Assembly (NCBI RefSeq): GCF_002893765.1
Contig: NZ_CP025938.1
Location: 310,001 to 374,000, forward strand
From: Tamlana carrageenivorans
Lineage (GTDB): Bacteria > Bacteroidota > Bacteroidia > Flavobacteriales > Flavobacteriaceae
Reading direction: 5' to 3'
Length of the DNA: 64,000 nt
Each line of letters opens with the position of its first letter. The first letter of the stretch is position 1. The notes beneath the pieces are model-generated. The model saw only the letters and a program-made list of their open reading frames with translations. It searched no databases and was not told where the DNA came from. Both the position numbers and the translations under genes were made by a program. Positions 1 to 8,191 of the stretch are shown here, piece after piece.

Positions 1-326
1 ATAAAACCTTCTACCACCAAACGGTAACAACCCTGCAAATTGAAAACTATTTAAGTCAAAATTCTGGCATTGATCTTTCGCCATTCTTTAATCAGTATTT
101 AAGAACCATACAAATCCCTACTTTAGAATACCGTATAGACGACAGCGTCTTAAAATATCGTTGGACCCATATTGTTGAAGACTTTGATATGCCTCTTCAA
201 ATTACCATAAATAACATGGAACAGTGGCTATACCCTAATTCGGAATGGAAAACTTTAAACAACGAAAAACCGATTTCGACATTTAATGTAGATGAAGATT
301 TCTACGTAAACACAAAAAAGCTTTAA
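1..326 (+). CDS. M1 family metallopeptidase, C-terminal part
   Basis: The reading frame is open from the window edge to a TAA at 324-326, giving about 107 residues. The piece reads like the C-terminal end of Bacteroidetes M1 aminopeptidases, with a 'NQYLRT..IPTLEY' segment followed by a beta-rich tail. The zinc site would lie upstream and is not visible. These enzymes are usually exported and remove N-terminal residues from peptides. The next gene begins 3 bases after the stop, so the two were probably co-transcribed. The assignment rests on the tail alone. Confidence 0.6.
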   Translation, partial: KTFYHQTVTTLQIENYLSQNSGIDLSPFFNQYLRTIQIPTLEYRIDDSVLKYRWTHIVEDFDMPLQITINNMEQWLYPNSEWKTLNNEKPISTFNVDEDFYVNTKKL

Positions 327-329
327 ATT

Positions 330-896
330 TTGAATGCGATTCAGGAAGCGTATTTTGAAAGGGATACCGATTGGTTTGATTGGCTTGTTAAAAATCACAA
401 CAAAGAAAAAGGGGTCTACTTGATTTTTTACAAACTAGAAACCAACATCCCCACCATGCGTTGGGAAGAGGCTGTAAAAGTAGCCTTATGCTTTGGTTGG
501 ATAGACTCCAAAGTACAAAGCTTAGGTGACGGCAAAAGACGTCAATATTTTTGTCAGAGAAACCCTAAAAGCAGCTGGAGTGCTATCAATAAAAAATAAG
601 TAAACGAACTCATTGAGGCTAACTTAATGCAGGAATCTGGATTTAAGGCTATTGAAATAGCTAAAGAGTCGGGAGCCTGTACCGTCATGGACGATGTTCA
701 AAACGGCGTTATTCCAAAAGAACTTCAAGACGCATTCAATAAAAATCCACAAGCCTATAAAAATTATAAAAACTTCGCTAAGGGCTACCAAAAATCGTAT
801 TTATTTTATCTCGAAAGTGCTAAGCGAGAAGCCACCAAAAAGAAAAGAATAAACAAAATTATAGAACTTTGTGAGGCAAATAAAAAGATGCGTTAG
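330..896 (+). pseudogene. YdeI/OmpD-associated family gene broken by an in-frame stop
   Basis: Two open pieces, 330-599 and 627-896, lie in one frame and are separated only by a TAA at 597-599. Reading through gives a normal-length protein of about 188 residues. The N-terminal half has the YdeI/OmpD-associated pattern (WFDWL, then GWIDSK, then the RNPKSSWSAINK segment). The C-terminal half carries the Lys-rich SAKREATKKKRI tail. The first codon must be TTG at 330, because the nearby ATG at 334 is in another frame. No frameshift is needed, so one substitution explains the break. A sequencing error is possible, since the codon lies in an A-rich stretch. Confidence 0.8.
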
Positions 897-897
897 T

Positions 898-931
898 TTG
901 AGGCTTGAGGCTTGAGGCTTGAGGCTTGAGG
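898..931 (+). repeat. Heptanucleotide tandem repeat (TTGAGGC, about 4.9 copies)
   Basis: The unit TTGAGGC repeats without mismatch from 898 to 931, starting one base after the stop codon of the broken YdeI-like gene. A different 7-bp array follows another gene at 24061. Confidence 0.95.
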
Positions 932-982
932 AAAGTTAAAAAAATCTGATAAAAGACTAAATTGAAATAAAATATATCGCAC

Positions 983-1010
983 AAAAAAACCCAAGATCTT
1001 CACCTTGGGT
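983..1010 (-). terminator. Intrinsic terminator of the DUF4293 gene
   Basis: The stem ACCCAAG/CTTGGGT has an 8-base loop, and the A-run at 983-989 becomes a U-tract on the minus strand. It lies about 30 bp past the stop codon at 1041. Confidence 0.8.
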
Positions 1011-1040
1011 TCACGCACTAATATTACTAAGATGTTAGGT

Positions 1041-1451
1041 TTATCGCAATCGATCTACAGATTTTACAAGATCTTCATCCTTCTTGATGGCCTTATTGGC
1101 TAAAGCTAAAAATACGATAGAAACAATAGGGAGAAGCATCCCAATACCTTTCTCAGAAACCGCCGTTTCTCCAGATACATTTAGAGATAAATACACAAAA
1201 AATCCTAATAAAAAAAAGTTTAATATGATGTTAAGGCGTCCCAACATAAACTGAGACTTCCTATTTTTGTAACGCAAGATAGAGGTTATAGAAAAAAGCG
1301 CTGAGGTTAAAAACATAAAGTAAATGTATGTGGTGTCATCGGCGTAAACTTTTACCCCATCGACAGTTTCCCACAAATTAAAGACAAAAATTAGTCCTCC
1401 AGAAACTCCAGCTGCTAGTAATAAATATATGGTTTGTATACGTTGTAACAT
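1041..1451 (-). CDS. DUF4293 domain-containing membrane protein
   Basis: This 136-residue protein has four hydrophobic segments, at roughly residues 6-24, 40-56, 73-92 and 104-119, and a charged tail rich in Lys and Asp. Length, N-terminus (MLQRIQTIYLL) and topology match DUF4293, an inner-membrane family of unknown function found in Bacteroidetes. It is divergent from rho, which starts 184 bp away. A TATTTTTG -7 box lies 23 bp upstream of the start. No function can be assigned from sequence. Confidence 0.85.
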   Translation of the reverse strand: MLQRIQTIYLLLAAGVSGGLIFVFNLWETVDGVKVYADDTTYIYFMFLTSALFSITSILRYKNRKSQFMLGRLNIILNFFLLGFFVYLSLNVSGETAVSEKGIGMLLPIVSIVFLALANKAIKKDEDLVKSVDRLR

Positions 1452-1473
1452 ATGATTTTTCTACTCTAAAAGG

Positions 1474-1481
1474 CAAAAATA
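1474..1481 (-). promoter_or_regulatory. -7 box (TATTTTTG) for the DUF4293 gene
   Basis: It matches the Bacteroidetes TAnnTTTG -7 consensus on the minus strand. No TTG sits at the expected 19-bp distance, so the -33 element is weak or absent. Confidence 0.5.
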
Positions 1482-1635
1482 AAAGAATTAATGCAATAAA
1501 ATAAAATAAAGTTGTATAATTGCATTAATAATTCTCAACAGTCGCAATTACAAGCGATTAAATCTTCAGAATAAATTCATTTTTTCAAAATAACACAAGT
1601 TAGTGTTCGATAACAACATATTCAATTAAACATCA

Positions 1636-3324
1636 ATGTTTGAAATTTCACAATTAAAAGAAAAAAAGCTAGCTGATTTACAGGAAATTGCTAAGAAATT
1701 GAACGTTCCTAAATTTCGTTCATTAAAAAAATTAGATCTTGTATACCAAATATTAGATCAGCAAGCTGCAGACCCTAAAGCGGTTAAAGCAGCTGTAACA
1801 CCAATAGAACCTATTGAACCAGCTAAAAATATAGAGGAAACGGACACAAAAACGGCAAAGCCAGCTGCTAGAAAACCTAGACAACGTGTTCAGAAAATAG
1901 TTAAAAACACCCCTCAAAAAGCAGAAGAAACTACTGCAGCACCAACCGATAATAAAGTGGAAGCTCCCGTTTCAGAACCAGTTAAAACCGAAACGGCTCC
2001 AAAACCACAAAAGGAAGCTTCAAAGCAAGACAATAGTTCGAAACCAAAAAAGCAAAACGATACGTCGGGTAATAAACAAGCTTCTAGAAATCAAAATAAC
2101 CCAAATCAAAACAATCAGAATAAAAATCAACACAGAAACCAAAAAAATGGTAATGTTGATAAAGGCAATAAAGACAACAGAAACCGTTACCGTGAGCCTG
2201 ATTTCGAATTTGATGCTATCATTGAAAGCGAAGGTGTTTTAGATATCATGCAAGATGGATATGGCTTTTTACGCTCTTCAGATTACAACTATTTATCATC
2301 ACCAGATGATATTTATGTGTCTCAATCACAAATTAGATTATTTGGTTTAAAGACTGGTGACACCGTTTTAGGTCATGTGCGACCGCCTAAAGAAGGTGAA
2401 AAATACTTCCCTTTAATTAAGGTAAGTAAAATTAATGGTCAGAATCCAAATGTCGTTAGAGACCGTGTATCATTTGAACATTTAACGCCACTTTTCCCGC
2501 AAGAAAAATTCAATATTGCTGAAAAACAAAGTACCATTTCTACGCGTATTATGGATTTATTTGCACCTATAGGTAAAGGACAACGTGGTATGATTGTTTC
2601 GCAACCAAAAACAGGTAAAACCATGCTTTTGAAGGATGTGGCGAATGCCATTGCTGCCAATCATCCTGAGGTGTATCAAATGATTTTATTAATTGATGAA
2701 CGTCCTGAAGAAGTCACAGATATGCAGCGTAACGTTCGTGGTGAAGTCATTGCTTCTACTTTCGACAAGGAAGCACATGAGCATGTAAAAATTGCGAACA
2801 TCGTACTAGAAAAGGCAAAACGTTTAGTTGAATGTGGACATGATGTAGTTATTTTATTAGACTCTATCACTCGTTTAGCTCGTGCTTATAACACGGTACA
2901 ACCAGCATCTGGAAAAATATTAAGTGGTGGTGTTGACGCGAATGCTTTACACAAACCAAAACGTTTCTTTGGTGCTGCTCGTAATATCGAAAATGGTGGT
3001 TCTTTAACTATTATCGCTACCGCACTTACCGAAACAGGTTCTAAAATGGATGAGGTTATTTTTGAAGAATTTAAAGGAACTGGTAACATGGAACTTCAAT
3101 TGGATAGAAAAATTTCTAACCGTAGAATTTTCCCTGCTATCGATTTAACCTCTTCAAGTACGCGTCGCGACGATATTTTATTAGATGACACCACAGTGCA
3201 ACGTATGTGGGTAATGCGTAAGTATCTTGCCGACATGAATCCTGTTGAAGCCATGGAGTTTATTAACGAACGCTTCAAACAGACTAAAAACAATGAAGAG
3301 TTTTTAATTTCTATGAACGGATAA
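1636..3324 (+). CDS. rho: Transcription termination factor Rho
   Basis: This 562-residue hexameric RNA helicase ends untranslated transcripts. It contains an N-terminal Rho-N helical domain (about residues 1-45), a long low-complexity linker rich in Lys, Asn, Gln and Pro (about 50-185), a cold-shock RNA-binding fold (about 195-270) and a RecA-like ATPase domain. The Walker A motif PKTGKT is near residue 323 and a Walker B VVILLD near 411. The linker makes it longer than the roughly 420 residues of the E. coli protein, and such inserts are usual in Bacteroidetes. The gene stands alone and is followed by a strong hairpin terminator. Confidence 0.98.
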   Translation: MFEISQLKEKKLADLQEIAKKLNVPKFRSLKKLDLVYQILDQQAADPKAVKAAVTPIEPIEPAKNIEETDTKTAKPAARKPRQRVQKIVKNTPQKAEETTAAPTDNKVEAPVSEPVKTETAPKPQKEASKQDNSSKPKKQNDTSGNKQASRNQNNPNQNNQNKNQHRNQKNGNVDKGNKDNRNRYREPDFEFDAIIESEGVLDIMQDGYGFLRSSDYNYLSSPDDIYVSQSQIRLFGLKTGDTVLGHVRPPKEGEKYFPLIKVSKINGQNPNVVRDRVSFEHLTPLFPQEKFNIAEKQSTISTRIMDLFAPIGKGQRGMIVSQPKTGKTMLLKDVANAIAANHPEVYQMILLIDERPEEVTDMQRNVRGEVIASTFDKEAHEHVKIANIVLEKAKRLVECGHDVVILLDSITRLARAYNTVQPASGKILSGGVDANALHKPKRFFGAARNIENGGSLTIIATALTETGSKMDEVIFEEFKGTGNMELQLDRKISNRRIFPAIDLTSSSTRRDDILLDDTTVQRMWVMRKYLADMNPVEAMEFINERFKQTKNNEEFLISMNG

Positions 3325-3348
3325 ATTTTAAAAACATAAAATAGTATC

Positions 3349-3376
3349 GCCCTGACAAAACTGTTAGGGCTTTTTT
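3349..3376 (+). terminator. Rho-independent terminator after rho
   Basis: The stem GCCCTgAC/cTgttAGGGC is followed by six T residues, 25 bp after the rho stop codon. Confidence 0.88.
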
Positions 3377-3470
3377 ATGTTCTTGATTAATTGCACAATA
3401 AATCACAAGTAATTTATACGCCTTATAGCATAATAGAAGTTAGAGCTCCCTTTAAAACAAAATATCAGTC

Positions 3471-4163
3471 ATGACCAATAAAATACGCTTACTATTCTTA
3501 ACCTTAACGTGCACAACGACCATGTTCGCTCAATTATCTTCTCATAAAAAAGAAGCGGTTAACCGAGTAGAAATGCAATATTTACTATACACACCTTCAC
3601 AAAATAACGAGCAGTCCCCACTTGTTATTTTTTTACATGGTGGTGCAGAAAGTGATACAGATTTAAATGTCGCCAAAGCTCACGGCATACCAAAACGTAT
3701 TGCAGAGGGTAAAGATTTTCCTTTTTATGTTTTTGCTCCACTTAACCCCAATAAAAAAGGTCTTTGGGACGATCGAACGATTCATAAGATGGCTATGAGT
3801 TTAGCAGACTCGCTACCTATTGACAAAAAACGCATCTATCTCGCTGGACTTAGTCGTGGTGGTGATGGCATATGGCGTATGGCTGTGAACAACCCTAAAA
3901 CCTATGCTGCGATGATTTCGGTGTGTGCGGCAGATATTCCAATGATTTATTTAAAATGGGCTAAAAACCTTCCAGTATGGTTTTTTCATGGCGAAAAAGA
4001 TACTGTTGTTCCCGTAGAACAAACCAAAGAAGCCTATAATACCTTAAAAAAACTAAACCAAAATACTAAACTAACTTTGTACCCAAATGCGACTCACGAT
4101 AGTTGGACCGAAACTTACAATAATGAAGCGGTGTACTCTTGGCTACTAAAACAGCATTTATAA
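3471..4163 (+). CDS. Secreted alpha/beta-hydrolase (esterase/peptidase-like)
   Basis: This 230-residue protein starts with a signal peptide (residues 1-20, ending TTMFA-Q). The alpha/beta-hydrolase core shows the oxyanion-region FLHGG near residue 55, the nucleophile elbow GLSRGG near 126-131 with Ser as nucleophile, an Asp in GEKDTVV near 178, and a His in NATHDSW near 207. This is the arrangement of the phospholipase/carboxylesterase and dienelactone-hydrolase groups, often annotated as secreted prolyl-oligopeptidase-like enzymes. The substrate is not predictable; periplasmic ester or peptide cleavage is likely. It is a single gene bounded downstream by an ISL3 insertion 20 bp past its stop. 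Confidence 0.8.
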   Translation: MTNKIRLLFLTLTCTTTMFAQLSSHKKEAVNRVEMQYLLYTPSQNNEQSPLVIFLHGGAESDTDLNVAKAHGIPKRIAEGKDFPFYVFAPLNPNKKGLWDDRTIHKMAMSLADSLPIDKKRIYLAGLSRGGDGIWRMAVNNPKTYAAMISVCAADIPMIYLKWAKNLPVWFFHGEKDTVVPVEQTKEAYNTLKKLNQNTKLTLYPNATHDSWTETYNNEAVYSWLLKQHL

Positions 4164-4267
4164 GCATTTAATGAGTCCTATCGGATCAAGAGCAAAAGTT
4201 GGGGGATTTTAGAATTAAGCAAAAATAGTAGTTAATCTATAGAGGAAGAATTTTACGTTTCTTACGC

Positions 4268-5621
4268 GGGACTGTAAACTATTTTGTGTTTTTGCTGTTA
4301 GTTAGTTTAAAAATGATTTTGAAATTCATAGGCAAAAAATTTACTTTTAAATTTTTATTTTATGAACTCAGACTTAGAAAAACAATTAGACGCCTTGATC
4401 GGCAAAATCAGCAACAAGGAGGACTTTGACCAGGTCAAGGAACAGTTGCTTAAACGTGGTATTGAATCACTTTTAAAAGCAGAAATGACTGCCCACTTAG
4501 GGTTTCAAAAAGGAGGTTCTGTAATTGAGAACAACCAGCGCAATGGTTTCTCAGAGAAAACTATCAAGACTCATAACGGCGAACAACGCATCAAAATCCC
4601 CAGAGATCGTCAAGCGAGCTTTGAGCCTGTTATTGTCCCCAAACATCAATCGATTAGTCAAGAATTAGAAGATTGTATTCAACTGCTTTACGCCAAAGGT
4701 ATGAGCAATAGCGATATTATTGATTTTATTGAAAGTACCTATGGAGTGCAGTATTCCACATCACAGGTATCCATTATCACCAATCAATTATTGGAAGACA
4801 TCAAACAATGGCAGAATAGACCTTTAGAAGACGTATATCCCATTGTCTGGATAGATGCTATTCATTATAAAATACGTCAAGAAGGCAAGGTAATATCTAA
4901 AGCCTGTATGATAGTTTTAGGGGTGAATACCGAAGGGCAACAAGATATTTTGAGCATGAGTATTGTGGAGACAGAAAAGGCAGCTGCTTGGATGTCCATT
5001 TTAGACGATCTGCGCTCTAGAGGCGTAAAAGATATCTTCTTTCTGTGTTCGGATAACCTCTCTGGATTAGATAAAGCTGTAGAAGCTATTTTTCCAGGTA
5101 GTATACGTCAAATATGTATCGTACATCAAATTAGAAACTCTTTAAAATATGTGAGCTATAAGGACCGTAAATCAATAATGGTCGATATTAAAGCTATTTA
5201 TCAAGCCGATAATGAGAAATTCGCTTTAGAGGCTTTCGAAGTCTTTAAACAAAATTGGGAAGATAAATACCTCTCTGCCGTACAGTCTTGGGAAAACAAT
5301 TGGGATAATTTGACCGCGTTTTTAAACTACCCAAAAGAGATTAGAAAACTTATATATACTACCAATATCATTGAGAGTTTTAATGCCAGTTTAAGAAAAT
5401 ATACACGCAACAAAAAAGTCTTTCCTCATGATGATGCAGCACTGAAATCCATATATTTAGCAGCTCAAAGCATCAGCAAAAAATGGAAGAAAACACGATT
5501 TAAATGGGGCCAAATTTACAATCAATTGTATATTTGTTTTCCAAACAGGTTATAATCTATATTATTTTAACCTATGAATTTTGAAATTATTTTTCAAAAA
5601 CACAAAATTTTGGATAAACTC
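4268..5621 (+). mobile_element. IS256-family element inserted in the ISL3 transposase gene
   Basis: The element runs from GGGACTG at 4268 to 5621 (1354 bp). Its imperfect terminal repeats share a run of ATTTTGTGTTTTTG and an inner AAATTCATAGG. The 8-bp duplication TCTTACGC occurs at 4260-4267 and 5622-5629, as expected for IS256. Joining the sequence outside it restores the ISL3 transposase C-terminus, which ends at 4215. Confidence 0.92.
4362..5555 (+). CDS. IS256-family transposase
   Basis: This 397-residue DDE transposase of the mutator-like group appears intact. The catalytic Asp is in the WIDAIHYK segment near residue 167, the second Asp in FLCSDNLSG near 229, and the Glu in the TTNIIESFN motif near 343. 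An IVHQIRNS helix lies between the second and third acidic residues, as in the family. The start at 4362 lies 94 bp inside the left terminal repeat, and the stop lies 66 bp from the right end. It is full length, so the element may still be active. Confidence 0.95.
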   Translation: MNSDLEKQLDALIGKISNKEDFDQVKEQLLKRGIESLLKAEMTAHLGFQKGGSVIENNQRNGFSEKTIKTHNGEQRIKIPRDRQASFEPVIVPKHQSISQELEDCIQLLYAKGMSNSDIIDFIESTYGVQYSTSQVSIITNQLLEDIKQWQNRPLEDVYPIVWIDAIHYKIRQEGKVISKACMIVLGVNTEGQQDILSMSIVETEKAAAWMSILDDLRSRGVKDIFFLCSDNLSGLDKAVEAIFPGSIRQICIVHQIRNSLKYVSYKDRKSIMVDIKAIYQADNEKFALEAFEVFKQNWEDKYLSAVQSWENNWDNLTAFLNYPKEIRKLIYTTNIIESFNASLRKYTRNKKVFPHDDAALKSIYLAAQSISKKWKKTRFKWGQIYNQLYICFPNRL

Positions 5622-6569
5622 TCTTACGCCTATGAACTGTGCTCTAAAAGCCTTAATTTTAGCATTGAAAGCTTCTGCTGAAGCGTTGGTACTTCTATTA
5701 TCAAAATAGTTTAGAATGTTTTGATAGTGAACAGACATGGTTCTGGATATAGTATTAAAGCTTTTAAAGGCTGCTTGTCTAACTTTTTCATCCCATTTAG
5801 CTAATCGTGTTAGTGCGGAAGTTTTATCCTGAGTATTGTTAAAAATCCAAGATAAGTTCTGGCATAGTTTGTATGCTTTTTCTATATCAGGATAGTGTTT
5901 AAATAGTATCACTGATCTTTTAGCTTGGTTTTCAGTCCACTTGTTGCTTGGCTTATAGAGTAAATATCTTCCTCTTGCCAGTAGTTGTTTTAATGTATCT
6001 CCGTTTGGAAGTATTTCAGGTGTGTATTTTAAAGATTTACTTCTAGCGTCTTCTATGGCATCATTTTCAAAATCGATGGCTTCCCACCTGTGTTTTATTC
6101 TTATTTCTTGCAAAGCGTCCAATGCTAATTTCTGCACATGAAAACGGTCTATAACTAAGCAGGCATTGGGGAATGATTTTTTAACAATGAGTCCCATGTT
6201 TCCTGCCATATCCAGAGTCACTTCTTTAACTTTATTTCTTTGTTTTAAAGGAATTTCATGAAGTATTTTTATCACTGTTTCAGCTTTAGTTCCTTTAACT
6301 ATAGCTACTATAGAGCCTTTCTTTCCTTTGGCATCTTTATTGGTTAAGATGGTGTAGAGTTCGCCATTGCAAAAAGCGGTTTCGTCAAGCGATAGGTAGC
6401 TTCCTAGATTCTCAGGGTACAATAGCCAATCTTTTGCATGGGCTTTTTGATCCCAAGATTTAAAATCACTTAAGTGATCTTTGTACTGGCGTTGCAGTTT
6501 CTTGCCGTTAACACCGTAGAAAAATCCAATGGTGTGGCAATCCGTAGCTTTAGTATGGACTAATTTCTT
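5562..6569 (-). pseudogene. ISL3 (ISAon1-like) transposase main ORF, C-terminus displaced by IS256
   Basis: The frame is open from 6569 down to 5562. It holds the ISL3 catalytic domain: SLDETAFCNGELYTI near the start, DMAGNMG, a DRFHVQKLA helix and SAEAFNAKIK near the end. The last residues read from about 5621 to 5562 belong to the nested IS256. The native tail (a GVRNVKFFLYRLT segment and stop) survives at 4267-4215 on the far side of IS256. The frame is +1 relative to the upstream 6550-6909 ORF, which it overlaps, the usual two-ORF layout of this IS group. The protein made now would have a foreign tail of about 19 residues. Confidence 0.85.
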
Positions 6570-6909
6570 TTAAAAAATCAGCAAACTCGGCGGTCATCCG
6601 TGTTCCCTGTGCTACTAAATTCCAATCTCTATGAACCACTTCATTGGTTTGCTTATTCAGCCATCTGCGGCGTTTTATATGAAGGTAAACATTTTTACCT
6701 CGTATAGGGAAGTCTTGAACGGTAGCCTCAGAAAAGAAGCCTTTGGAATGAAGTTTAGTTCCATTAAATTCTTCGGGAATCGTGTTTAGTTCTGTAAAAT
6801 AAAAATGTAGTGCTTCTCCTTTAATTTCGTGCTTGTCCAAATCAAAATACTTCATAAGTATTTCTGGAAGTAATAAATTGGCTATGGCTAATAATGAATC
6901 TGATGACAT
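6550..6909 (-). CDS. ISL3 (ISAon1-like) transposase N-terminal region protein
   Basis: This 119-residue protein corresponds to the separately encoded N-terminal region of ISAon1-type transposases. It starts with a short helical segment and ends with a DNA-binding region (HIKRRRWLNK, DWNLVAQGTRMT, EFADFLKEIS). It ends at 6550 inside the start of the catalytic ORF, which is in the +1 frame. Production of a fusion by frameshifting is plausible but unproven. It lies 61 bp inside the right terminal repeat. Confidence 0.8.
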   Translation of the reverse strand: MSSDSLLAIANLLLPEILMKYFDLDKHEIKGEALHFYFTELNTIPEEFNGTKLHSKGFFSEATVQDFPIRGKNVYLHIKRRRWLNKQTNEVVHRDWNLVAQGTRMTAEFADFLKEISPY

Positions 6910-7010
6910 TAAAAATTTTTATTCAAAGATCTTCTTTTTTTAAATACTCCCCAACTTTTGTGCTTGATCCGTCCTATCTTGATAACAAACTAAGATACTG
7001 TATAATCATA

Positions 7011-7047
7011 AAAAAGCCCCTCAACGTTAATCGTTAAGGGGCTTTTA
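7011..7047 (-). terminator. Terminator of the 7074-7454 gene
   Basis: The hairpin AAAAGCCCCTcAACG/CGTTaAGGGGCTTTT has A and T runs on both sides, so it could work in either direction. It lies 27 bp past the stop at 7074. Confidence 0.85.
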
Positions 7048-7073
7048 ATATTATTATATAACTTAAACCAAAA

Positions 7074-7454
7074 TTAATACGCTAATAAGAGCTCTTTATA
7101 TGCTCTTAAATCGGCTATATTCGTTTTATTTTTAAGATTTCTAGTTAACGAAATAACATATTTAAGACTTTCTATAGGATCTACAACAGCAGCTTCTTCT
7201 TCAGGGGCTGCAACTTCACCATCCTCTGTTAATAACTCATCATCATCTTCTAACATAGGAATTAGAAATGAATCATGCGCTTCAATATGCTCGTAAGTAT
7301 ATCTTAATACTTTAACCACTAAAGGCGCTTCTTCTTCTATAGCGTAAGCTCTTAATTCTTTAATATCATTTATTAAAGTATCCGTATTAATTCCTGTGTT
7401 ATCTAAATCAACAAGAATTTTATCTATTAATTTTATTGCTTTTGAATTTTCCAA
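7074..7454 (-). CDS. Conserved flavobacterial protein of unknown function
   Basis: This 126-residue protein is acidic and mostly helical, with no signal peptide or membrane segment. A helical N-terminal half (residues 1-65) and a short C-terminal helical pair (about 90-126) are joined by an Asp/Glu-rich stretch (EDDDELLTEDGEVAAPEEE). I do not recognise a named domain. It has its own -7 box and terminator and sits downstream of rpsT on the same strand. The acidic linker suggests a cytoplasmic protein with two packing modules; this is inference. Confidence 0.7.
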   Translation of the reverse strand: MENSKAIKLIDKILVDLDNTGINTDTLINDIKELRAYAIEEEAPLVVKVLRYTYEHIEAHDSFLIPMLEDDDELLTEDGEVAAPEEEAAVVDPIESLKYVISLTRNLKNKTNIADLRAYKELLLAY

Positions 7455-7492
7455 AGAGGTAATATTATGAGTGTTATTAACTTTTATTACTG

Positions 7493-7500
7493 CAAATTTA
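7493..7500 (-). promoter_or_regulatory. -7 box (TAAATTTG) for the 7074-7454 gene
   Basis: It matches TAnnTTTG on the minus strand, 39 bp upstream of the start codon. No TTG lies at the usual -33 spacing. Confidence 0.5.
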
Positions 7501-7580
7501 GAGTATTAAAATAAAATTCACTCCATTTTGACTGCTTTTTTTACCCCTATTGTAACATTAAAATCAGCTCAATATAGCGA

Positions 7581-7611
7581 AAAAAAAAGCTTCTCATTTC
7601 TGAGAAGCTTT
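7581..7611 (-). terminator. Terminator after rpsT
   Basis: The stem AAGCTTCTCA/TGAGAAGCTT with a 4-base loop, and an A8 run that reads as a U-tract on the minus strand, lies about 33 bp past the rpsT stop. Confidence 0.9.
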
Positions 7612-7643
7612 CGTATATATTTTAAAATCTTAAGTCGAAAGAA

Positions 7644-7895
7644 TTATAGAGCTGCAACGTGCTTTGCTAAACCAGATTTAAGGTTAGCAGCTTTGTTAGC
7701 ATGTATAATGTTTTTCTTTGCTAATTTATCTAGCATAGAAACTACAGAAGGATATAAAGTCTCAGCCTCATTCTTATCACTTAACTCACGTAATTTTTTG
7801 ATAGCATTACGAGTTGTCTTATGATGATACTTGTTAGTTAAGCGCTTAGCTTCGTTACTTCTTATTCTTTTTAATGCTGACTTATGATTTGCCAT
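7644..7895 (-). CDS. rpsT: 30S ribosomal protein S20
   Basis: This 83-residue, strongly basic, helical protein begins MANHKSALKRIR, the S20 signature, and ends with an Ala/Lys-rich helix. It binds 16S rRNA early in 30S assembly. It lies 22 bp downstream of tRNA-Glu on the same strand and probably shares the tRNA promoter at 8009-8038. A strong terminator follows. Confidence 0.97.
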   Translation of the reverse strand: MANHKSALKRIRSNEAKRLTNKYHHKTTRNAIKKLRELSDKNEAETLYPSVVSMLDKLAKKNIIHANKAANLKSGLAKHVAAL

Positions 7896-7917
7896 TTTCT
7901 TTTTCTTTAAAATATTG

Positions 7918-7989
7918 TAGCCCGTAGGGGAATCGAACCCCTCTTACCAGGATGAAAACCTGGCGTCCTAGCCGATAGACGAACGGGCC
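7918..7989 (-). tRNA. tRNA-Glu (anticodon TTC)
   Basis: The 72-nt cloverleaf reads on the minus strand from G1 at 7989 to the discriminator A at 7918. The anticodon stem CCAGG/CCTGG encloses a TTTTCAT loop with anticodon TTC. The T-arm carries GGTTCGATTCC. CCA is not encoded. A consensus promoter lies 20 bp upstream, and rpsT follows after 22 bp. Confidence 0.97.
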
Positions 7990-8008
7990 ATTTGTTTTTT
8001 TGAGTGCG

Positions 8009-8038
8009 CAAAGATAAAACTAATTTACAAATCTGCAA
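8009..8038 (-). promoter_or_regulatory. Promoter of tRNA-Glu/rpsT
   Basis: On the minus strand a TTG (8038-8036) is followed by 19 bp and TATCTTTG (8016-8009). This is the full Bacteroidetes primary-sigma pattern, placed 20 bp before the tRNA. Confidence 0.85.
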
Positions 8039-8191
8039 CTAAAATTTTATTTTTTTTACTCCTCAATAATTTTTCAAATAACTGTCACAATGTTTCCATT
8101 GCGGGTGCAAATGTACAACTAATTTTCACTTTCGCAAGTGCTAAATAACTTTTTTTTAAAAAAAAATTTCAAGCACTTGCTTTAGTATTGA

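Larger units (their letters stand above)
4183..6970 (-). mobile_element. ISL3-family (ISAon1-like) element, interrupted by an IS256 element
   Basis: Near-identical terminal inverted repeats of about 28 bp begin GGATCAAG at 4183 and, in reverse complement, at 6970. Both ends are followed by a CAAAAGTTGGGG core. An 8-bp target duplication GTCCTATC flanks the element at 4175-4182 and 6971-6978; 8 bp is the ISL3-family norm. Removing the nested IS256 (4268-5621) and one copy of its target duplication leaves about 1.43 kb, a normal ISL3 size. The element lies between the esterase gene and the 7074-7454 gene, and no host gene is broken. Confidence 0.92.

Noticed and set aside
898..931. Short regularly repeated DNA as a possible CRISPR
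   Set aside because: The unit is 7 bp in direct tandem with no spacers and no cas genes are present; it is a simple heptamer array. The same holds for 24061-24088.
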